Part shown: positions 44,961 through 54,283 of the stretch, piece by piece | How positions within the stretch are numbered: the first letter of the stretch is position 1 | Layout of the letters: the number at the start of each line of letters is the position of its first letter | Assembly (NCBI RefSeq): GCF_002163875.1 | Contig: NZ_CP019333.1 | Span: 310,001 to 374,000, forward strand | Length of the DNA: 64,000 nt | From: Gilvibacter sp. SZ-19 | Lineage (GTDB): Bacteria; Bacteroidota; Bacteroidia; Flavobacteriales; Flavobacteriaceae | Direction of reading: 5' to 3' | The notes under the pieces: model-generated | The model's input: only the letters and a program-made list of their open reading frames with translations | What the model was told of the DNA's origin: nothing | Database searches by the model: none | Program-made: the position numbers and the translations under genes

Positions 44961-46235
44961 CTAACCCAAATCCCGATCTCTCGGTTTAATGATCATGCGA
45001 AAGTACTGGTCTTTGTAAATGTAGTAACCGATCCAGTTGTAAAAGGTCCGGACACGATTCTTAAAGTTCACCAAGCCCATGATATGGACAAAGATCCAGA
45101 TCAACCAGGCAAAGAAACCTTTAAAGGTTGTCTTTTGTCCAGGAGTATCCATCACGGCCTTGTTCCGACCAATTATAGCCAAGGCACCGAGATCCTTATA
45201 ACGAAACGGGCGCCAGTTCTCTGGGGCTCGTTTTAAATTTGCGGCTAAGTTCTTTGCTTGTTGAATTGCCGGCTGCGCTAACTGCGGATGCCCATGCGGA
45301 TGCTCGGGATCATCAGACACAAAGGCGCAATCTCCCAAGGCAAAGATATTCTCAAAACCTTCTACCTGATTGAACCCGTTGGTCTTCATGCGCTTTCCAG
45401 GACCCAGCACATCGGCAGGAATACCTTCAAAAGTCTTGGCAGAAATCCCCGCTGCCCAGATAAGATTAATGGCCTCTATGGTAGTACCGTCTGAAAGATA
45501 AACCACATTATCTTTAAAATCATTTACCCGAGTATTAAGACGGATCTTCACGCCTAGCTCTTCTAACTTTTTATGGGTATAGCGCTGAGAAGCCGCAGAC
45601 ATCGGCGCCAGCACAGTATCGTTTCCGTCCAAGAGATAGATCTCACCCAGATCTTCTACCGCGAGTTCCGGGTAGTCTTTCTGCAAAACATGGGCTTGCA
45701 TTTCTGCAAAGATCCCAGATAATTCTACTCCCGTTGGACCTGCACCTGCTATGACAAAGGTCAAGTGACGCTTGCGATGAACGGGATCTTTCATCCGCGT
45801 TGCCCTATCTAGACGCGTAAAGATCACGTTGCGCAGGGAAAGCGCATCGCTAATGGTCTTCATAGGAAGGCTGTACTTGGCAATATTCTCGTTTCCGAAA
45901 TAATTGGTTTCCGCTCCTGTTGCTAAAACCAGTTTGTCGTAATGCAGTTCTCCATTGTTGAGTACGATCTTGTTTTGCTCTGGATGAATTGCTTGCAACT
46001 CACCCAAGCGGAAGCGCGTGTTCTTGTGTTTGCGCAAGATCTTCCGAAATGGATAACTAATGGCTGAGGGTTCCATAAAACCAGCAGAAACCTGATAGAT
46101 CAGGGGTGGGAAAAAATTGTAATTATTGGCGTCGACTAGGATTAGATTGTAGCGTTTGTCGTCTCCTAAACGCTTAATGAGTTCCAGGCCAGCGAAGCCT
46201 CCACCCACAATGACGACGGTTTGGGTATCGTCCAT
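44961..46235 (-). CDS. ndh: Type II NADH dehydrogenase
   Basis: A 424-residue single-subunit NADH:quinone oxidoreductase. The FAD loop VVIVGGGFAGLELIKRLG is at residues 7-24, the NAD loop FVIAGAGPTGVELSGIFAEM near residue 160, and the second FAD motif NIFALGDCAFVSDD near 300. The C-terminal 60 residues are hydrophobic and basic (FFAWLIWIFVHIMGL), which attach the protein to the inner membrane. It feeds electrons to menaquinone without pumping protons. A TATCTTTA motif lies 25 bp upstream. Sulfide:quinone reductase is unlikely because its cysteines are absent. Confidence 0.9.
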   Translation of the reverse strand: MDDTQTVVIVGGGFAGLELIKRLGDDKRYNLILVDANNYNFFPPLIYQVSAGFMEPSAISYPFRKILRKHKNTRFRLGELQAIHPEQNKIVLNNGELHYDKLVLATGAETNYFGNENIAKYSLPMKTISDALSLRNVIFTRLDRATRMKDPVHRKRHLTFVIAGAGPTGVELSGIFAEMQAHVLQKDYPELAVEDLGEIYLLDGNDTVLAPMSAASQRYTHKKLEELGVKIRLNTRVNDFKDNVVYLSDGTTIEAINLIWAAGISAKTFEGIPADVLGPGKRMKTNGFNQVEGFENIFALGDCAFVSDDPEHPHGHPQLAQPAIQQAKNLAANLKRAPENWRPFRYKDLGALAIIGRNKAVMDTPGQKTTFKGFFAWLIWIFVHIMGLVNFKNRVRTFYNWIGYYIYKDQYFRMIIKPRDRDLG

Positions 46236-46259
46236 AGAATAGTCCTTGTTTTGGACACA

Positions 46260-46267
46260 TAAAGATA
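46260..46267 (-). promoter_or_regulatory. Candidate -7 element of ndh
   Basis: TATCTTTA on the minus strand, one base off TAnnTTTG, 24 bp before the ndh ATG. No TTG at normal spacing. Confidence 0.3.
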
Positions 46268-46314
46268 CGAAGACCCCCGCTTTAATCCGCTTTATTTAAC
46301 TACAATTTTAGGGT

Positions 46315-46563
46315 TCAACCCCAATAGGCATTGCCGTAGCTCAAATGGTATTTTTCGCAAACTTGCTTTAAGAATGCATCGATCTTATCTCGCTGCTGGT
46401 AATCGCCCTCTAAGGTAACGGTAAACCACTCTGGGCCAGTTTCTCCGTTGCTGTACCAAAAGCCGCTATCGGTAAAGGTATCGCTTACTTCCGGGCAGGC
46501 TTTCATGGCCTCCGCCAACCGATTGCAAACACCCTCTGCCGCCTGAATGATGTATCTTCCCAT
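46315..46563 (-). CDS. Hypothetical protein, 82 residues, coupled to dienelactone hydrolase
   Basis: A small soluble protein with no signal peptide or helix across the membrane. It starts GRYIIQAAEGVCNRLAEAM and continues SDTFTDSGFWYSNGETGPEW; the pattern is alpha-beta-beta-alpha, and the second half (KIDAFLKQVCEKYH) is helical. Its ATG overlaps the hydrolase stop as TAATG, which means coupled translation. I do not recognise the family; a small ligand-binding or modulator domain is a guess. Confidence 0.65.
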   Translation of the reverse strand: MGRYIIQAAEGVCNRLAEAMKACPEVSDTFTDSGFWYSNGETGPEWFTVTLEGDYQQRDKIDAFLKQVCEKYHLSYGNAYWG

Positions 46564-47450
46564 TAGCGCAAATGCTTGTCAAAGAATGCTATGGTCCGTT
46601 CCCAAGAAAGCATGGCTGCGGCTTCGTCATATCGCGGCGTTGTATTGTTGTGAAATCCGTGATTCACTTTCGGATACATATGGGCAGTATATTCAATATT
46701 GTTCGCCTTTAAAATAGCTTCATATTCTGGCCAACCAGCATTCACTCGCGTATCCAATTCCGCATATTGAAGCAATAAAGGTGCTTTGACCTTAGCTGCA
46801 TCTTTGGCTGAGGGTTGTCGACCGTAATAAGGAACTGCCGCTGCCAATTCCGGCACACGCACCGCCATCATATTAGAAATATAACCTCCGAAGCAAAACC
46901 CAACCACTCCGATCTTACCACTACATTGCGGATGGTTCTTTAAATAATCGAAGGCAGCAATGAAATCTTGCAGCATCTCTTCGCGGTCGCGCTGCCGTTG
47001 CATGGTTCTACCGTCGTCATCGTTTCCAGGATAACCACCTAATGGCCAAAGCGCATCGGGAGCTAAACTGATAAAATTGGCCTTTGCAGCTCGACGGCCA
47101 ACATCTTCTATATACGGATTTAGCCCTCTGTTCTCATGCACCACCACGATTCCAGGCAGTTTTTCCTGCGGATCCTTGGGCAGAGAAAGTAGACCTCTGA
47201 TCTCGCCTCCTCCTTTGGGAGAGTTATACAGCACATAGTCCGATTGGATGTCTTGATCGTCTGCGGCGACCATAGCCGTATTGCGGTAATTCGGCTCCAT
47301 AAAGCTCAGCAGGGAACCAACGGTAACACTACCTGCAGCATAAAGACCCAAGCGTTGTACAAAACCTCTGCGGTCTATCTTGTTATGGGCGTAGTCGTCG
47401 TAGAGATCAAAGACCTCTTGCGGGATGTCTTCTTTTTTAAGCGGCTTCAT
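46563..47450 (-). CDS. Dienelactone hydrolase family protein with twin-arginine-like N-terminus
   Basis: A 295-residue alpha/beta hydrolase. The nucleophile is Cys in VVGFCFGGY near residue 170, with Asp in QYAELDTRVNAG and His in KVNHGFHN completing the triad of the dienelactone hydrolase type. The N-terminus has IDRRGFVQRLGLYAAGSVTVG, a twin-arginine-like export signal preceded by a 25-residue cytoplasmic stretch. Export to the periplasm is likely but not certain. The native ester substrate is unknown. It follows DUF6090 with a 32-bp gap. Confidence 0.85.
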   Translation of the reverse strand: MKPLKKEDIPQEVFDLYDDYAHNKIDRRGFVQRLGLYAAGSVTVGSLLSFMEPNYRNTAMVAADDQDIQSDYVLYNSPKGGGEIRGLLSLPKDPQEKLPGIVVVHENRGLNPYIEDVGRRAAKANFISLAPDALWPLGGYPGNDDDGRTMQRQRDREEMLQDFIAAFDYLKNHPQCSGKIGVVGFCFGGYISNMMAVRVPELAAAVPYYGRQPSAKDAAKVKAPLLLQYAELDTRVNAGWPEYEAILKANNIEYTAHMYPKVNHGFHNNTTPRYDEAAAMLSWERTIAFFDKHLR

Positions 47451-47482
47451 AATTGTTGGTTTTAGAACCTTTAAGGTACGAA

Positions 47483-48220
47483 TTAATTCTCTGGAGCTGA
47501 TAGTTCCAATATGCGATTGATGCTATTCTCCATAAGCTCGAGTTCTCCTGTCATATTGTCCAGAATCTCATCAAGATCCAAATACCTGTCCATGACAAAA
47601 TTGTCGAACTCCAAACTGGTCAAGAAATTCAGGTCGATCCGCGGGTCTCGCAAGGCCTTTTCTGTTTCACTGGTAAAGAGCAGATGCTTTTTCATATAGG
47701 GCTTGAGCCTGTTCTCAAAATTGTGAAAAGCCCGAATCTCTTCTTCCTGATAGTCCACCAACATATCGTTCCAACGGATCAGTAAGCTTCTGAGCTCATC
47801 GTTCCGGATCACATCGAAGGTGGAATTGTTCAAAATGCTTTTGGCTACCCCATTAGAAGGGTTGTAGGTAAAAACCCAGGTCATATAGTACAGGTGATGC
47901 GAAAGCGAATCCAGATCGACCGTTTTTAGGTCTATAGGAAGTTGCGAATAGACATATTCTGTGGAAGCCAAACTAAGCCTGTGATAATGCATCACCGTAT
48001 CCCATTGGGTCTTGTTGGCTTTAAACTCGTTATGCAACTCGGCCAGGAGCATTCGCTCGGTTGCTCTATCGTCACTTTGCTGCTTCCAAGCATCGATCTG
48101 TAAGGCCAAAAGTATACCGACAACAATCAAAATGATCTCCCCAAAGGCATAGATCAGATAATTCCCCAGTCGTTTATCTCGAACTAACTTAAGCCGAATA
48201 TCCCGAAAGAACTTCAACAT
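47483..48220 (-). CDS. DUF6090 membrane-anchored protein
   Basis: A 245-residue protein with one N-terminal membrane helix (LIYAFGEIILIVVGILLALQIDAW, in two parts) after a short basic stretch, and a large C-terminal helical domain outside or inside the membrane (LLAELHNEFKANKTQWD). This is the DUF6090 family, found in many copies in Flavobacteriia and Cytophagia. No function is known to me. It lies 3 bp after the DinB gene's stop. Confidence 0.8.
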   Translation of the reverse strand: MLKFFRDIRLKLVRDKRLGNYLIYAFGEIILIVVGILLALQIDAWKQQSDDRATERMLLAELHNEFKANKTQWDTVMHYHRLSLASTEYVYSQLPIDLKTVDLDSLSHHLYYMTWVFTYNPSNGVAKSILNNSTFDVIRNDELRSLLIRWNDMLVDYQEEEIRAFHNFENRLKPYMKKHLLFTSETEKALRDPRIDLNFLTSLEFDNFVMDRYLDLDEILDNMTGELELMENSINRILELSAPEN

Positions 48221-48223
48221 GAT

Positions 48224-48874
48224 CTAGGCAGGTAAACGGCTTTTTATAAACTTGAACTGCCCGTTGTGGTTAGACTCGTGTTCCACCACATGGAACCATT
48301 TGCAATAATTGTTGGTCGGACCCCAAGGCCAGGCCTCGTCTACCGCCAAAAGCCAGTCATCATCGCGTTTGGCGAGTTCTTCCAAAGAAGTGGCGCGAAC
48401 GCGATCGAGCTTTTCCATATAGAATTCCAGAGGATTGCCTTTAATACTCGCTCTTGCCTTATCTCCTAAGCCCATAGCAACACCAAACTCCTCAGCGTCC
48501 GCCTTATCCCAATCGCCCCAAGCGCGATTCTCAAAGGTGTGGATCTGATAAAAGCGCTCCGTAGCTGCCAAATGATACAACATTGCCCCAATAGAATTGG
48601 CCTTGTCGTCTACCAGATAGTCCAGATCTTTAACGCTCATCCCTTCTACCGGTCTTAAAATAACAAAGCGCATCCAATTCATCATAGAGACCAGAGTCCC
48701 CACTTGAGGGGTAAACCCTTCTTTAGGGCCTACTATATTGAGGTCGTTCATTCCGCTCAGACTAGTAGAACCCAAAGGCGGTGTCCAAGAGAGCAAAGCG
48801 CCAGAAGCCAAGGTGGCTAGCGATGCTTGTTTTAAAAATTTGCGTCGATCAACGCCTTTGTTTGTGTTTTCCAT
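48224..48874 (-). CDS. DinB family protein with Tat signal
   Basis: A 216-residue protein with a clear twin-arginine signal (DRRKFLKQASLATLASGALL). The mature part is a four-helix DinB-type bundle with His residues placed to bind a metal (YHLAATERFYQIH and VEHESNHNGQF). DinB-like proteins act as thiol-dependent metal enzymes in some bacteria, but a role here is unproven. It is adjacent to an M20 peptidase (29-bp gap) and DUF6090. Confidence 0.8.
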   Translation of the reverse strand: MENTNKGVDRRKFLKQASLATLASGALLSWTPPLGSTSLSGMNDLNIVGPKEGFTPQVGTLVSMMNWMRFVILRPVEGMSVKDLDYLVDDKANSIGAMLYHLAATERFYQIHTFENRAWGDWDKADAEEFGVAMGLGDKARASIKGNPLEFYMEKLDRVRATSLEELAKRDDDWLLAVDEAWPWGPTNNYCKWFHVVEHESNHNGQFKFIKSRLPA

Positions 48875-48903
48875 ATTGTTCGTGTTAGTTGATTGCTGAT
48901 GGA

Positions 48904-50331
48904 TCAGTTGAAGCGTTTTATCAGATGATAGGAGAAGGTTATGATCTCCATATAATTCTCTTTACTGATCTTTTCGTCTATGCCGTGAAAGCGACTCATA
49001 CTATCGGGCGCTAGTTTTATGGGGTAAAAACGATAGACATCGTCCGAAATATCGTAGAAATAGCGCGCATCGGTTCCGCCGCCTACCAGACCGGGAACAA
49101 CGATACTGTTTGGATAAATATCGCGAATGGTTTGTTCTAGGATCTTAAAATTCTCAGACTCTACACTGGAAACTGGCGAAGGATTTGTCAAAAAGCCCAC
49201 TTCTTCTACCCGTACCTTATCCGATACGGTATTTACAATATGCGCCTTTACAGACTCGATGGTCTCCCCAGGAAGAATTCTAAAATTGATGGTCGCCTCC
49301 GCAACCGTTGGGATCACATTGTTCTTAACTCCGCCTCCAATGATGGTTGGAGCTGTAGTTGTATGTGCATTCAATGCCTCGAGAATTGGTTTTTTGAACA
49401 GCCAAGGGTTGGCAAAAGCCATACGCTGCATAAAGGGCATTTCTGGGCCCATATACTCCAATTGATAATCTACAGGATTCACCAATTTATAGGGCCGCTG
49501 ATTGTCTTCAAGGTCTACAATTGCCTGAGCCAAAATCCCAATGGTATTCTCTTCTGGCGGAGCTGAACTGTGTCCGCCATTGGTCTCCACGATAAGGCGA
49601 AAGGAAGCAAAACCCTTCTCCGCCAAATTGATCATGGCCACAGGGCTGTCTATTCCCGGTACTAGATCTTCTGCAAGAAAGCCACCTTCATCTATAGTAA
49701 TTGCAGCCTGCACGCCTTGTTTCTTAAGATGATCCGCGATCTGCTTGGCACCTCTTGGGCCACCCACTTCTTCATCGTGTCCAAATGCTAAGTAAATTGT
49801 TCGCTTGGGCGAGAAATTCTCTTCCAGCATTTTCTCCACAGCTTCCATCACGGCCATCAAAGTACCTTTGTCATCCATGGTCCCTCTGCCGATAATATCG
49901 GTCTGGGTTATCTTTCCTTCAAAAGGTCCGGCCTCCCAATCCCCAATGGTGGGTTGATCTACAGGAACTACATCCATATGAGACATCAAGATCATTGGTT
50001 TTAAAGAAGCATCACTACCCTGCCAGGTGTATAACAAGCTGTAATCATTGATCTTTTCTAAGGTCAGCTTACTGTGGATCAGCGGAAAGGCGCGCTCCAA
50101 AAACCTATGAAAACCGTAAAAAGCTGTAGAGTCCGGTGGGGTGTCTTCGCTAAAGGAAATAGTCTTGTAAGTAACAGCTTCTGAAAGGTTTTCAAACACA
50201 TCATTAGCTACGGTAACGGATTCAATACTGCCGGCTGGAACTTGCTTGGAACTTAAGGTAAAGGTTTTGATAAGTACTATCGCGATCAGCACCAAAAGGG
50301 CCAATCCGAGGAAACGGAATACTTTTTTCAT
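48904..50331 (-). CDS. M20 family peptidase
   Basis: A 475-residue metallopeptidase with an N-terminal membrane anchor (FLGLALLVLIAIVLIKTF). The two-zinc site is visible: LMSHMDVVPVDQ (His/Asp near 117), GRGTMDDKGT (Asp), the catalytic GHDEEVGGPRG (Glu-Glu) and GGGTDARYFYD, with a final RFHGIDEKI. The length and FYGFHRFLERAFP opening match the PM20D1/carboxypeptidase S subgroup, which cleaves or makes N-acyl amino acids and short peptides. The active site faces the periplasm. It heads a leftward group. Confidence 0.88.
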   Translation of the reverse strand: MKKVFRFLGLALLVLIAIVLIKTFTLSSKQVPAGSIESVTVANDVFENLSEAVTYKTISFSEDTPPDSTAFYGFHRFLERAFPLIHSKLTLEKINDYSLLYTWQGSDASLKPMILMSHMDVVPVDQPTIGDWEAGPFEGKITQTDIIGRGTMDDKGTLMAVMEAVEKMLEENFSPKRTIYLAFGHDEEVGGPRGAKQIADHLKKQGVQAAITIDEGGFLAEDLVPGIDSPVAMINLAEKGFASFRLIVETNGGHSSAPPEENTIGILAQAIVDLEDNQRPYKLVNPVDYQLEYMGPEMPFMQRMAFANPWLFKKPILEALNAHTTTAPTIIGGGVKNNVIPTVAEATINFRILPGETIESVKAHIVNTVSDKVRVEEVGFLTNPSPVSSVESENFKILEQTIRDIYPNSIVVPGLVGGGTDARYFYDISDDVYRFYPIKLAPDSMSRFHGIDEKISKENYMEIITFSYHLIKRFN

Positions 50332-50500
50332 CTAAGAGTTTGGTTGTTAGTTAAGTAGTATGTCGCCCTAAGGTACTATTTTTCTGTGTCATTGTTCACC
50401 TTCGATTTTTATTGCGGACAAAATCGGTTTTGCGCTTTAACATCCGAAGCAATACCAACAAAATCATTAATGCATCTTACAACGAGAATCATCAGATTTT

Positions 50501-50529
50501 TTGATTTTTTCGTAGAAATCTTATTTTTA
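50501..50529 (+). promoter_or_regulatory. Candidate promoter of the 50556 gene
   Basis: TTG (50501-50503), 18-bp spacer, then TATTTTTA (50522-50529), one base off TAnnTTTG, 27 bp before the ATG. Confidence 0.4.
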
Positions 50530-50555
50530 GGACATTAAACCTAACTTTTAACGCA

Positions 50556-51119
50556 ATGACCAACCAATTAAAACTGCTTTTCATGCTGCTTTTCATGTTC
50601 CCCATGAGCGGCATGGCACAAAATGCTACACTATCACCTGCCGCAACAGAAACAGTACAAGAGGCGCTCGACTGGATTTCCGGAAAACTACCGGATATTA
50701 AAATGAACAAGTATTTCGACGGATCCTTAACGCGAAGAGGTTATACGGAGATCTACACCTATACCATTGAATACGATGCTGCAAATTGCACAGTAATACT
50801 GAATCAAAAGTATTCATGGGTAAAGGACGACAGATCCGGCCGAAACGACTACGATGTGGAAACCAAATACGAATTCAAATTGAGCGATATAAAGAGTATT
50901 GAGATCGTGGAGAACAGTCCGTACTACGGTGTGAATTCTTATGTTGTCAAGACGAACAATAGCAAAGACCTTATTAAACAAGGAGAAAATGCTATGGTCA
51001 ATGAATTCGCTATCAAATACAACGAACTTGGCGAATTGGCCGAAAACCCCGAGCGTTTTTTAAATGCTTTTAACGATGCCATTAAAAACTGCGGAGGCGG
51101 GAAGAAAGAAAAGTACTAA
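50556..51119 (+). CDS. Secreted hypothetical protein, 187 residues
   Basis: A signal peptide (LLFMLLFMFPMSGMAQ) is followed by a mature domain rich in beta strands (GYTEIYTYTIEYDAANCTV, EFKLSDIKSIEIVENSPY) and a helical end. Four aromatic-rich strands and two Cys (one in ANCTV, one in KNCGGG near the tail) are seen. No lipobox or TM helix. I do not recognise the family. It is monocistronic, with its own promoter and terminator, and converges with the large hybrid regulator. Confidence 0.7.
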   Translation: MTNQLKLLFMLLFMFPMSGMAQNATLSPAATETVQEALDWISGKLPDIKMNKYFDGSLTRRGYTEIYTYTIEYDAANCTVILNQKYSWVKDDRSGRNDYDVETKYEFKLSDIKSIEIVENSPYYGVNSYVVKTNNSKDLIKQGENAMVNEFAIKYNELGELAENPERFLNAFNDAIKNCGGGKKEKY

Positions 51120-51144
51120 GCCCCTATAACGAATTATTTAAACG

Positions 51145-51177
51145 AACCACTTACTGCACTGGTAAGTGGTTTTTTTA
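51145..51177 (+). terminator. Rho-independent terminator after the 50556 gene
   Basis: AACCACTTAC / GTAAGTGGTT, a perfect 10-bp stem with a 7-base loop, followed by six more T. It could also end the convergent regulator's transcript only weakly. Confidence 0.8.
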
Positions 51178-51185
51178 TACTTAAC

Positions 51186-54029
51186 TCATACCTTACTGGG
51201 CAGTACACCGAATTTCTCCTTAAAACTTTTGGTAAAATACGACAGGTTGGAGTAGCCTACCGAATAAGCGATCTCTGACACACTACCTGCATTGCTTTTT
51301 AGCAAACGGTGCGCCTCGTTCAAGCGGATCTCTGTAATGAGTTGGTTGGCAGACTTCCCAGAAAGTGCTTTTAGTTTTCTGTGGAGCTGAGACCGACTAA
51401 AGCCCACAGCTGCGGCGATATCTTCTACCCCAAAACGTTCGTTGTCCAAATGTTCTTTAATGGTCTTAAAGACGTCTTGTAAAAATTTATCGTCTATAGA
51501 ATTCACTCCAATATCGTCTACCAAAAGCATATCCAAGGCTTTAAAATGATCCCAAAGATTCTTTCTGGATTCTATCAGGTTCTTCATGCGAATTAGCAGC
51601 TCCTTTTCGTTAAAAGGCTTGGTCAAATAGGCGTCAGCTCCTTGAGATAAGCCCTCGATCTTATTGGCCTCTCCGGCCTTGGCCGTAAGCATGATGATAG
51701 GAATGTGACTGGTCTTGGCATTCTGCTTTAGCGAATGGCAAAACTCAAAGCCGTCTTTTTTGGGCATCATCACATCGGTAATAATAATATCCGGAGTGTG
51801 TTCAAAGGCCATACGTTCTCCCTGAGCCCCATCGGAGGCTTTAATGATGTTGTAATGTTCTTGGATCACATCGGCAATATAATATTGCAGATCCGGATTA
51901 TCCTCTACCACTAACGCAAGAGGGAGTTCTTTGGTAGTAATTACTTTTTCAACTGCGGAGCTTTCTGTAGTTACTGTGTCGTCATTTATAGCTTCAGATG
52001 CGGATTGCTGCTCATAATTAGCAGGCAAGAGCACCGAATCCGGTAATTTTTTAAGGCTTACGGGTAGTTTTATCTTAAATGTGGTTCCCTTTCTTTCAAC
52101 ACTGTCCACGCTGATCTTTCCGTTGTGTAGGTCTATAAGTTCCTTGGTCAGCGCCAGCCCAATACCAGAGCCTTGCTCTTCAGTACCCTCCACGCGATAG
52201 AAGCGCTCAAAGATGCGCCGCACATCTTCTTTGCCGATACCCTTTCCGGTATCGGTGATCTCTAATTGTAAATAATGCCCGTCATGCTCTACGTTAACAG
52301 TCACGGAGCCGTTCTTTGGGGTGTACTTGAAGGCGTTAGACAGGATGTTGGTCAGTATTTTTTCCAGTTTGTCCTTGTCGTAAAAGGCCTGATCGAGTTC
52401 GTTTGGAAATCTTGTATTAAGGCTGATGTTGTTTCGCTCGGCCAAACTTTCAAAGGAAAACACCAAAGAGCGTATAAACTTAATGAGTCCGCCCTGAGTT
52501 AGGCTTAGATGTTCTTTGCCGCTTTCTATCTTAGACAGATCCAAAAGCTGATCCACCAAATTTTGCAAACGATCCGTGTTCTTTACTATGATCTCAAAGT
52601 CTTTCTTTTTAAGGGCGATGTCCTCCGACTGATTCTGAGCATAACCCAGTGCTCTTTTAATTGGTCCAGAGATCAAGGTCAAAGGTGTTCTGAATTCATG
52701 GCTAATATTGGCAAAGAAGCGGGTTTTAATGGTGTCCAGATCTTTGATACGCTGCATTTCATTGATGGCTCTTTGCCCTTGTAGGCGCTGTTCGGTCATT
52801 TGGCTTTGAATTACCTGACGGCGATAGGCAATTCCAAAAGAATAAATAACGATCTGCAAGAAGATTCCTGTCACATAAGGATCCAATTTAAAGAGTCCGA
52901 ATTTAATAACTCCCAAAGACCATAGTGTTCCTATAAGTAAGAACATCGAAGCAATGATAGACCCAAAACCAAAATACTTGGCAAACTTATCTTTTTGTAA
53001 AACAAGCACTACCGACAACACTAAGCTGAATACGGTATAAAGATTCAAGACATAATAGTGTATTCCCACAGCCGTAAAGGACGGCTGGGCCTTGAACACG
53101 GGAACAGATAAGGCCACAAAAGCACTCTCCAACAATACGAACAAGCCCAGACCAAGCATCAACTTATCGAGCCTCGGAAATTTTTCTTTTGAATTGATAA
53201 AAGCCCTCCCGAAAAACCAAAAAGTATAGAATACCCCATTGGCCACTATTGCGTAAAGACTAAAGCGCAATACTGTGGTTGCACCTATAAAGAGCCCGAT
53301 GGTCATGGCCTGTGTTATGGTAATAAAGAAGAGCCAAACCGAAAACCACAACATCACCTTTTCGCGCAAGTAAATGTATTGCAACAAATGGTAGAGAAAT
53401 ACTATAAAGGCAATTCCAAACATAAAGATGTTGAAACTGTTGTGGAATTGATAGATCTGATGGTAATACGCTTGCGAACTGTGTCTGAGGCTTAAATTAA
53501 AATAAGCCGGATACCCAATACTGTTTCCCTGAGCTTTAATGAGCAAGGTCACTTCTTCACCTACAGGAAAATTGGGAAGACGCACCTCATTGCGTACCCA
53601 ATGGCTTTTAGTACTACGATCCTTTCTGGGGTATTCGACTCCTGTCTTCTCGTGAAAGATCAACTCCTCACCAACAAAGCCGTAAACGTCTACCTTGCCA
53701 TTACTCTTGGTCCAAGCGGGAGGCCCAATCATCTTATCTTCCAGATTCAGCCTGAAATCGGTTAGAGAATCCGTAGCGACCAATTTTATCTTCCCCCAAT
53801 AGGTAAACCCTAAATTAAGGTAGTTGGCAAAATCTGAGCGACTTTGCCAATTTGCACTACTGTCGCGTAGCACAGCCAAAGGTTTAAGGTCAGGGTCTGA
53901 GGTTTCTAACAAACGCAGTGCAGGCATCAAGTTATGGACCGGATACTTGGTGTCCACCTTATAGCTATCCTGAGCGGCTAAACTTTTAGGAAGCAGCATT
54001 ACTAGAATAAAGATCCAGAATGGTTTCAT
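51186..54029 (-). CDS. Hybrid two-component sensor-regulator (7TM-DISM, HisKA, HATPase, REC, AraC HTH)
   Basis: A 947-residue one-protein two-component system. A signal peptide (WIFILVMLLPKSLAAQ) is followed by a periplasmic beta domain (about 20-180), a seven-helix 7TM-DISM membrane unit (about 190-400), HisKA with ISHEFRTPLTLISGP and its phospho-His (near 445), HATPase (NILSNAFKYTP, GSGIGLALTKEL), a REC domain from LALVVEDNPD (near 703, phospho-Asp in IIITDVMMPKK) and a C-terminal AraC-type HTH (FSRSQLHRKLKALSG, then YFTKSFKEKFG). It senses an external small molecule and binds DNA itself. ATG 54047 is an alternative start. It diverges from a cupin gene. Confidence 0.92.
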   Translation of the reverse strand: MKPFWIFILVMLLPKSLAAQDSYKVDTKYPVHNLMPALRLLETSDPDLKPLAVLRDSSANWQSRSDFANYLNLGFTYWGKIKLVATDSLTDFRLNLEDKMIGPPAWTKSNGKVDVYGFVGEELIFHEKTGVEYPRKDRSTKSHWVRNEVRLPNFPVGEEVTLLIKAQGNSIGYPAYFNLSLRHSSQAYYHQIYQFHNSFNIFMFGIAFIVFLYHLLQYIYLREKVMLWFSVWLFFITITQAMTIGLFIGATTVLRFSLYAIVANGVFYTFWFFGRAFINSKEKFPRLDKLMLGLGLFVLLESAFVALSVPVFKAQPSFTAVGIHYYVLNLYTVFSLVLSVVLVLQKDKFAKYFGFGSIIASMFLLIGTLWSLGVIKFGLFKLDPYVTGIFLQIVIYSFGIAYRRQVIQSQMTEQRLQGQRAINEMQRIKDLDTIKTRFFANISHEFRTPLTLISGPIKRALGYAQNQSEDIALKKKDFEIIVKNTDRLQNLVDQLLDLSKIESGKEHLSLTQGGLIKFIRSLVFSFESLAERNNISLNTRFPNELDQAFYDKDKLEKILTNILSNAFKYTPKNGSVTVNVEHDGHYLQLEITDTGKGIGKEDVRRIFERFYRVEGTEEQGSGIGLALTKELIDLHNGKISVDSVERKGTTFKIKLPVSLKKLPDSVLLPANYEQQSASEAINDDTVTTESSAVEKVITTKELPLALVVEDNPDLQYYIADVIQEHYNIIKASDGAQGERMAFEHTPDIIITDVMMPKKDGFEFCHSLKQNAKTSHIPIIMLTAKAGEANKIEGLSQGADAYLTKPFNEKELLIRMKNLIESRKNLWDHFKALDMLLVDDIGVNSIDDKFLQDVFKTIKEHLDNERFGVEDIAAAVGFSRSQLHRKLKALSGKSANQLITEIRLNEAHRLLKSNAGSVSEIAYSVGYSNLSYFTKSFKEKFGVLPSKV

Positions 54030-54149
54030 ACGAACTGCGTTGGCCATTGATTCTATTGACCAAAAAGATAATGAAAATGATCGCATTGCGAGTGATTTCG
54101 GTTTCTAGTGTAAATATCCAAAGGTCAATTAGAGGCAATTAACACTGCC

Positions 54150-54178
54150 GTTGCACCTCTTGACATATTTGTTGCAAC
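54150..54178. promoter_or_regulatory. GTTGCA direct repeat between regulator and cupin
   Basis: GTTGCA occurs at 54150-54155 and again at 54171-54176, 21 bp apart, two turns of the helix. TGCAAC at 54173-54178 also makes the pair an inverted repeat. The spacing suits an AraC-type dimer. Only six bases are conserved, so this may be chance. Confidence 0.3.
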
Positions 54179-54283
54179 GAGACTTATTTGACACAAAACT
54201 GCTAAAAACCAACACATTTGAGGCAAAGTGGGCTGGCAGGGGCAACTACTTTTATCCCATCAGAAATCAAAACACTCACAAAT

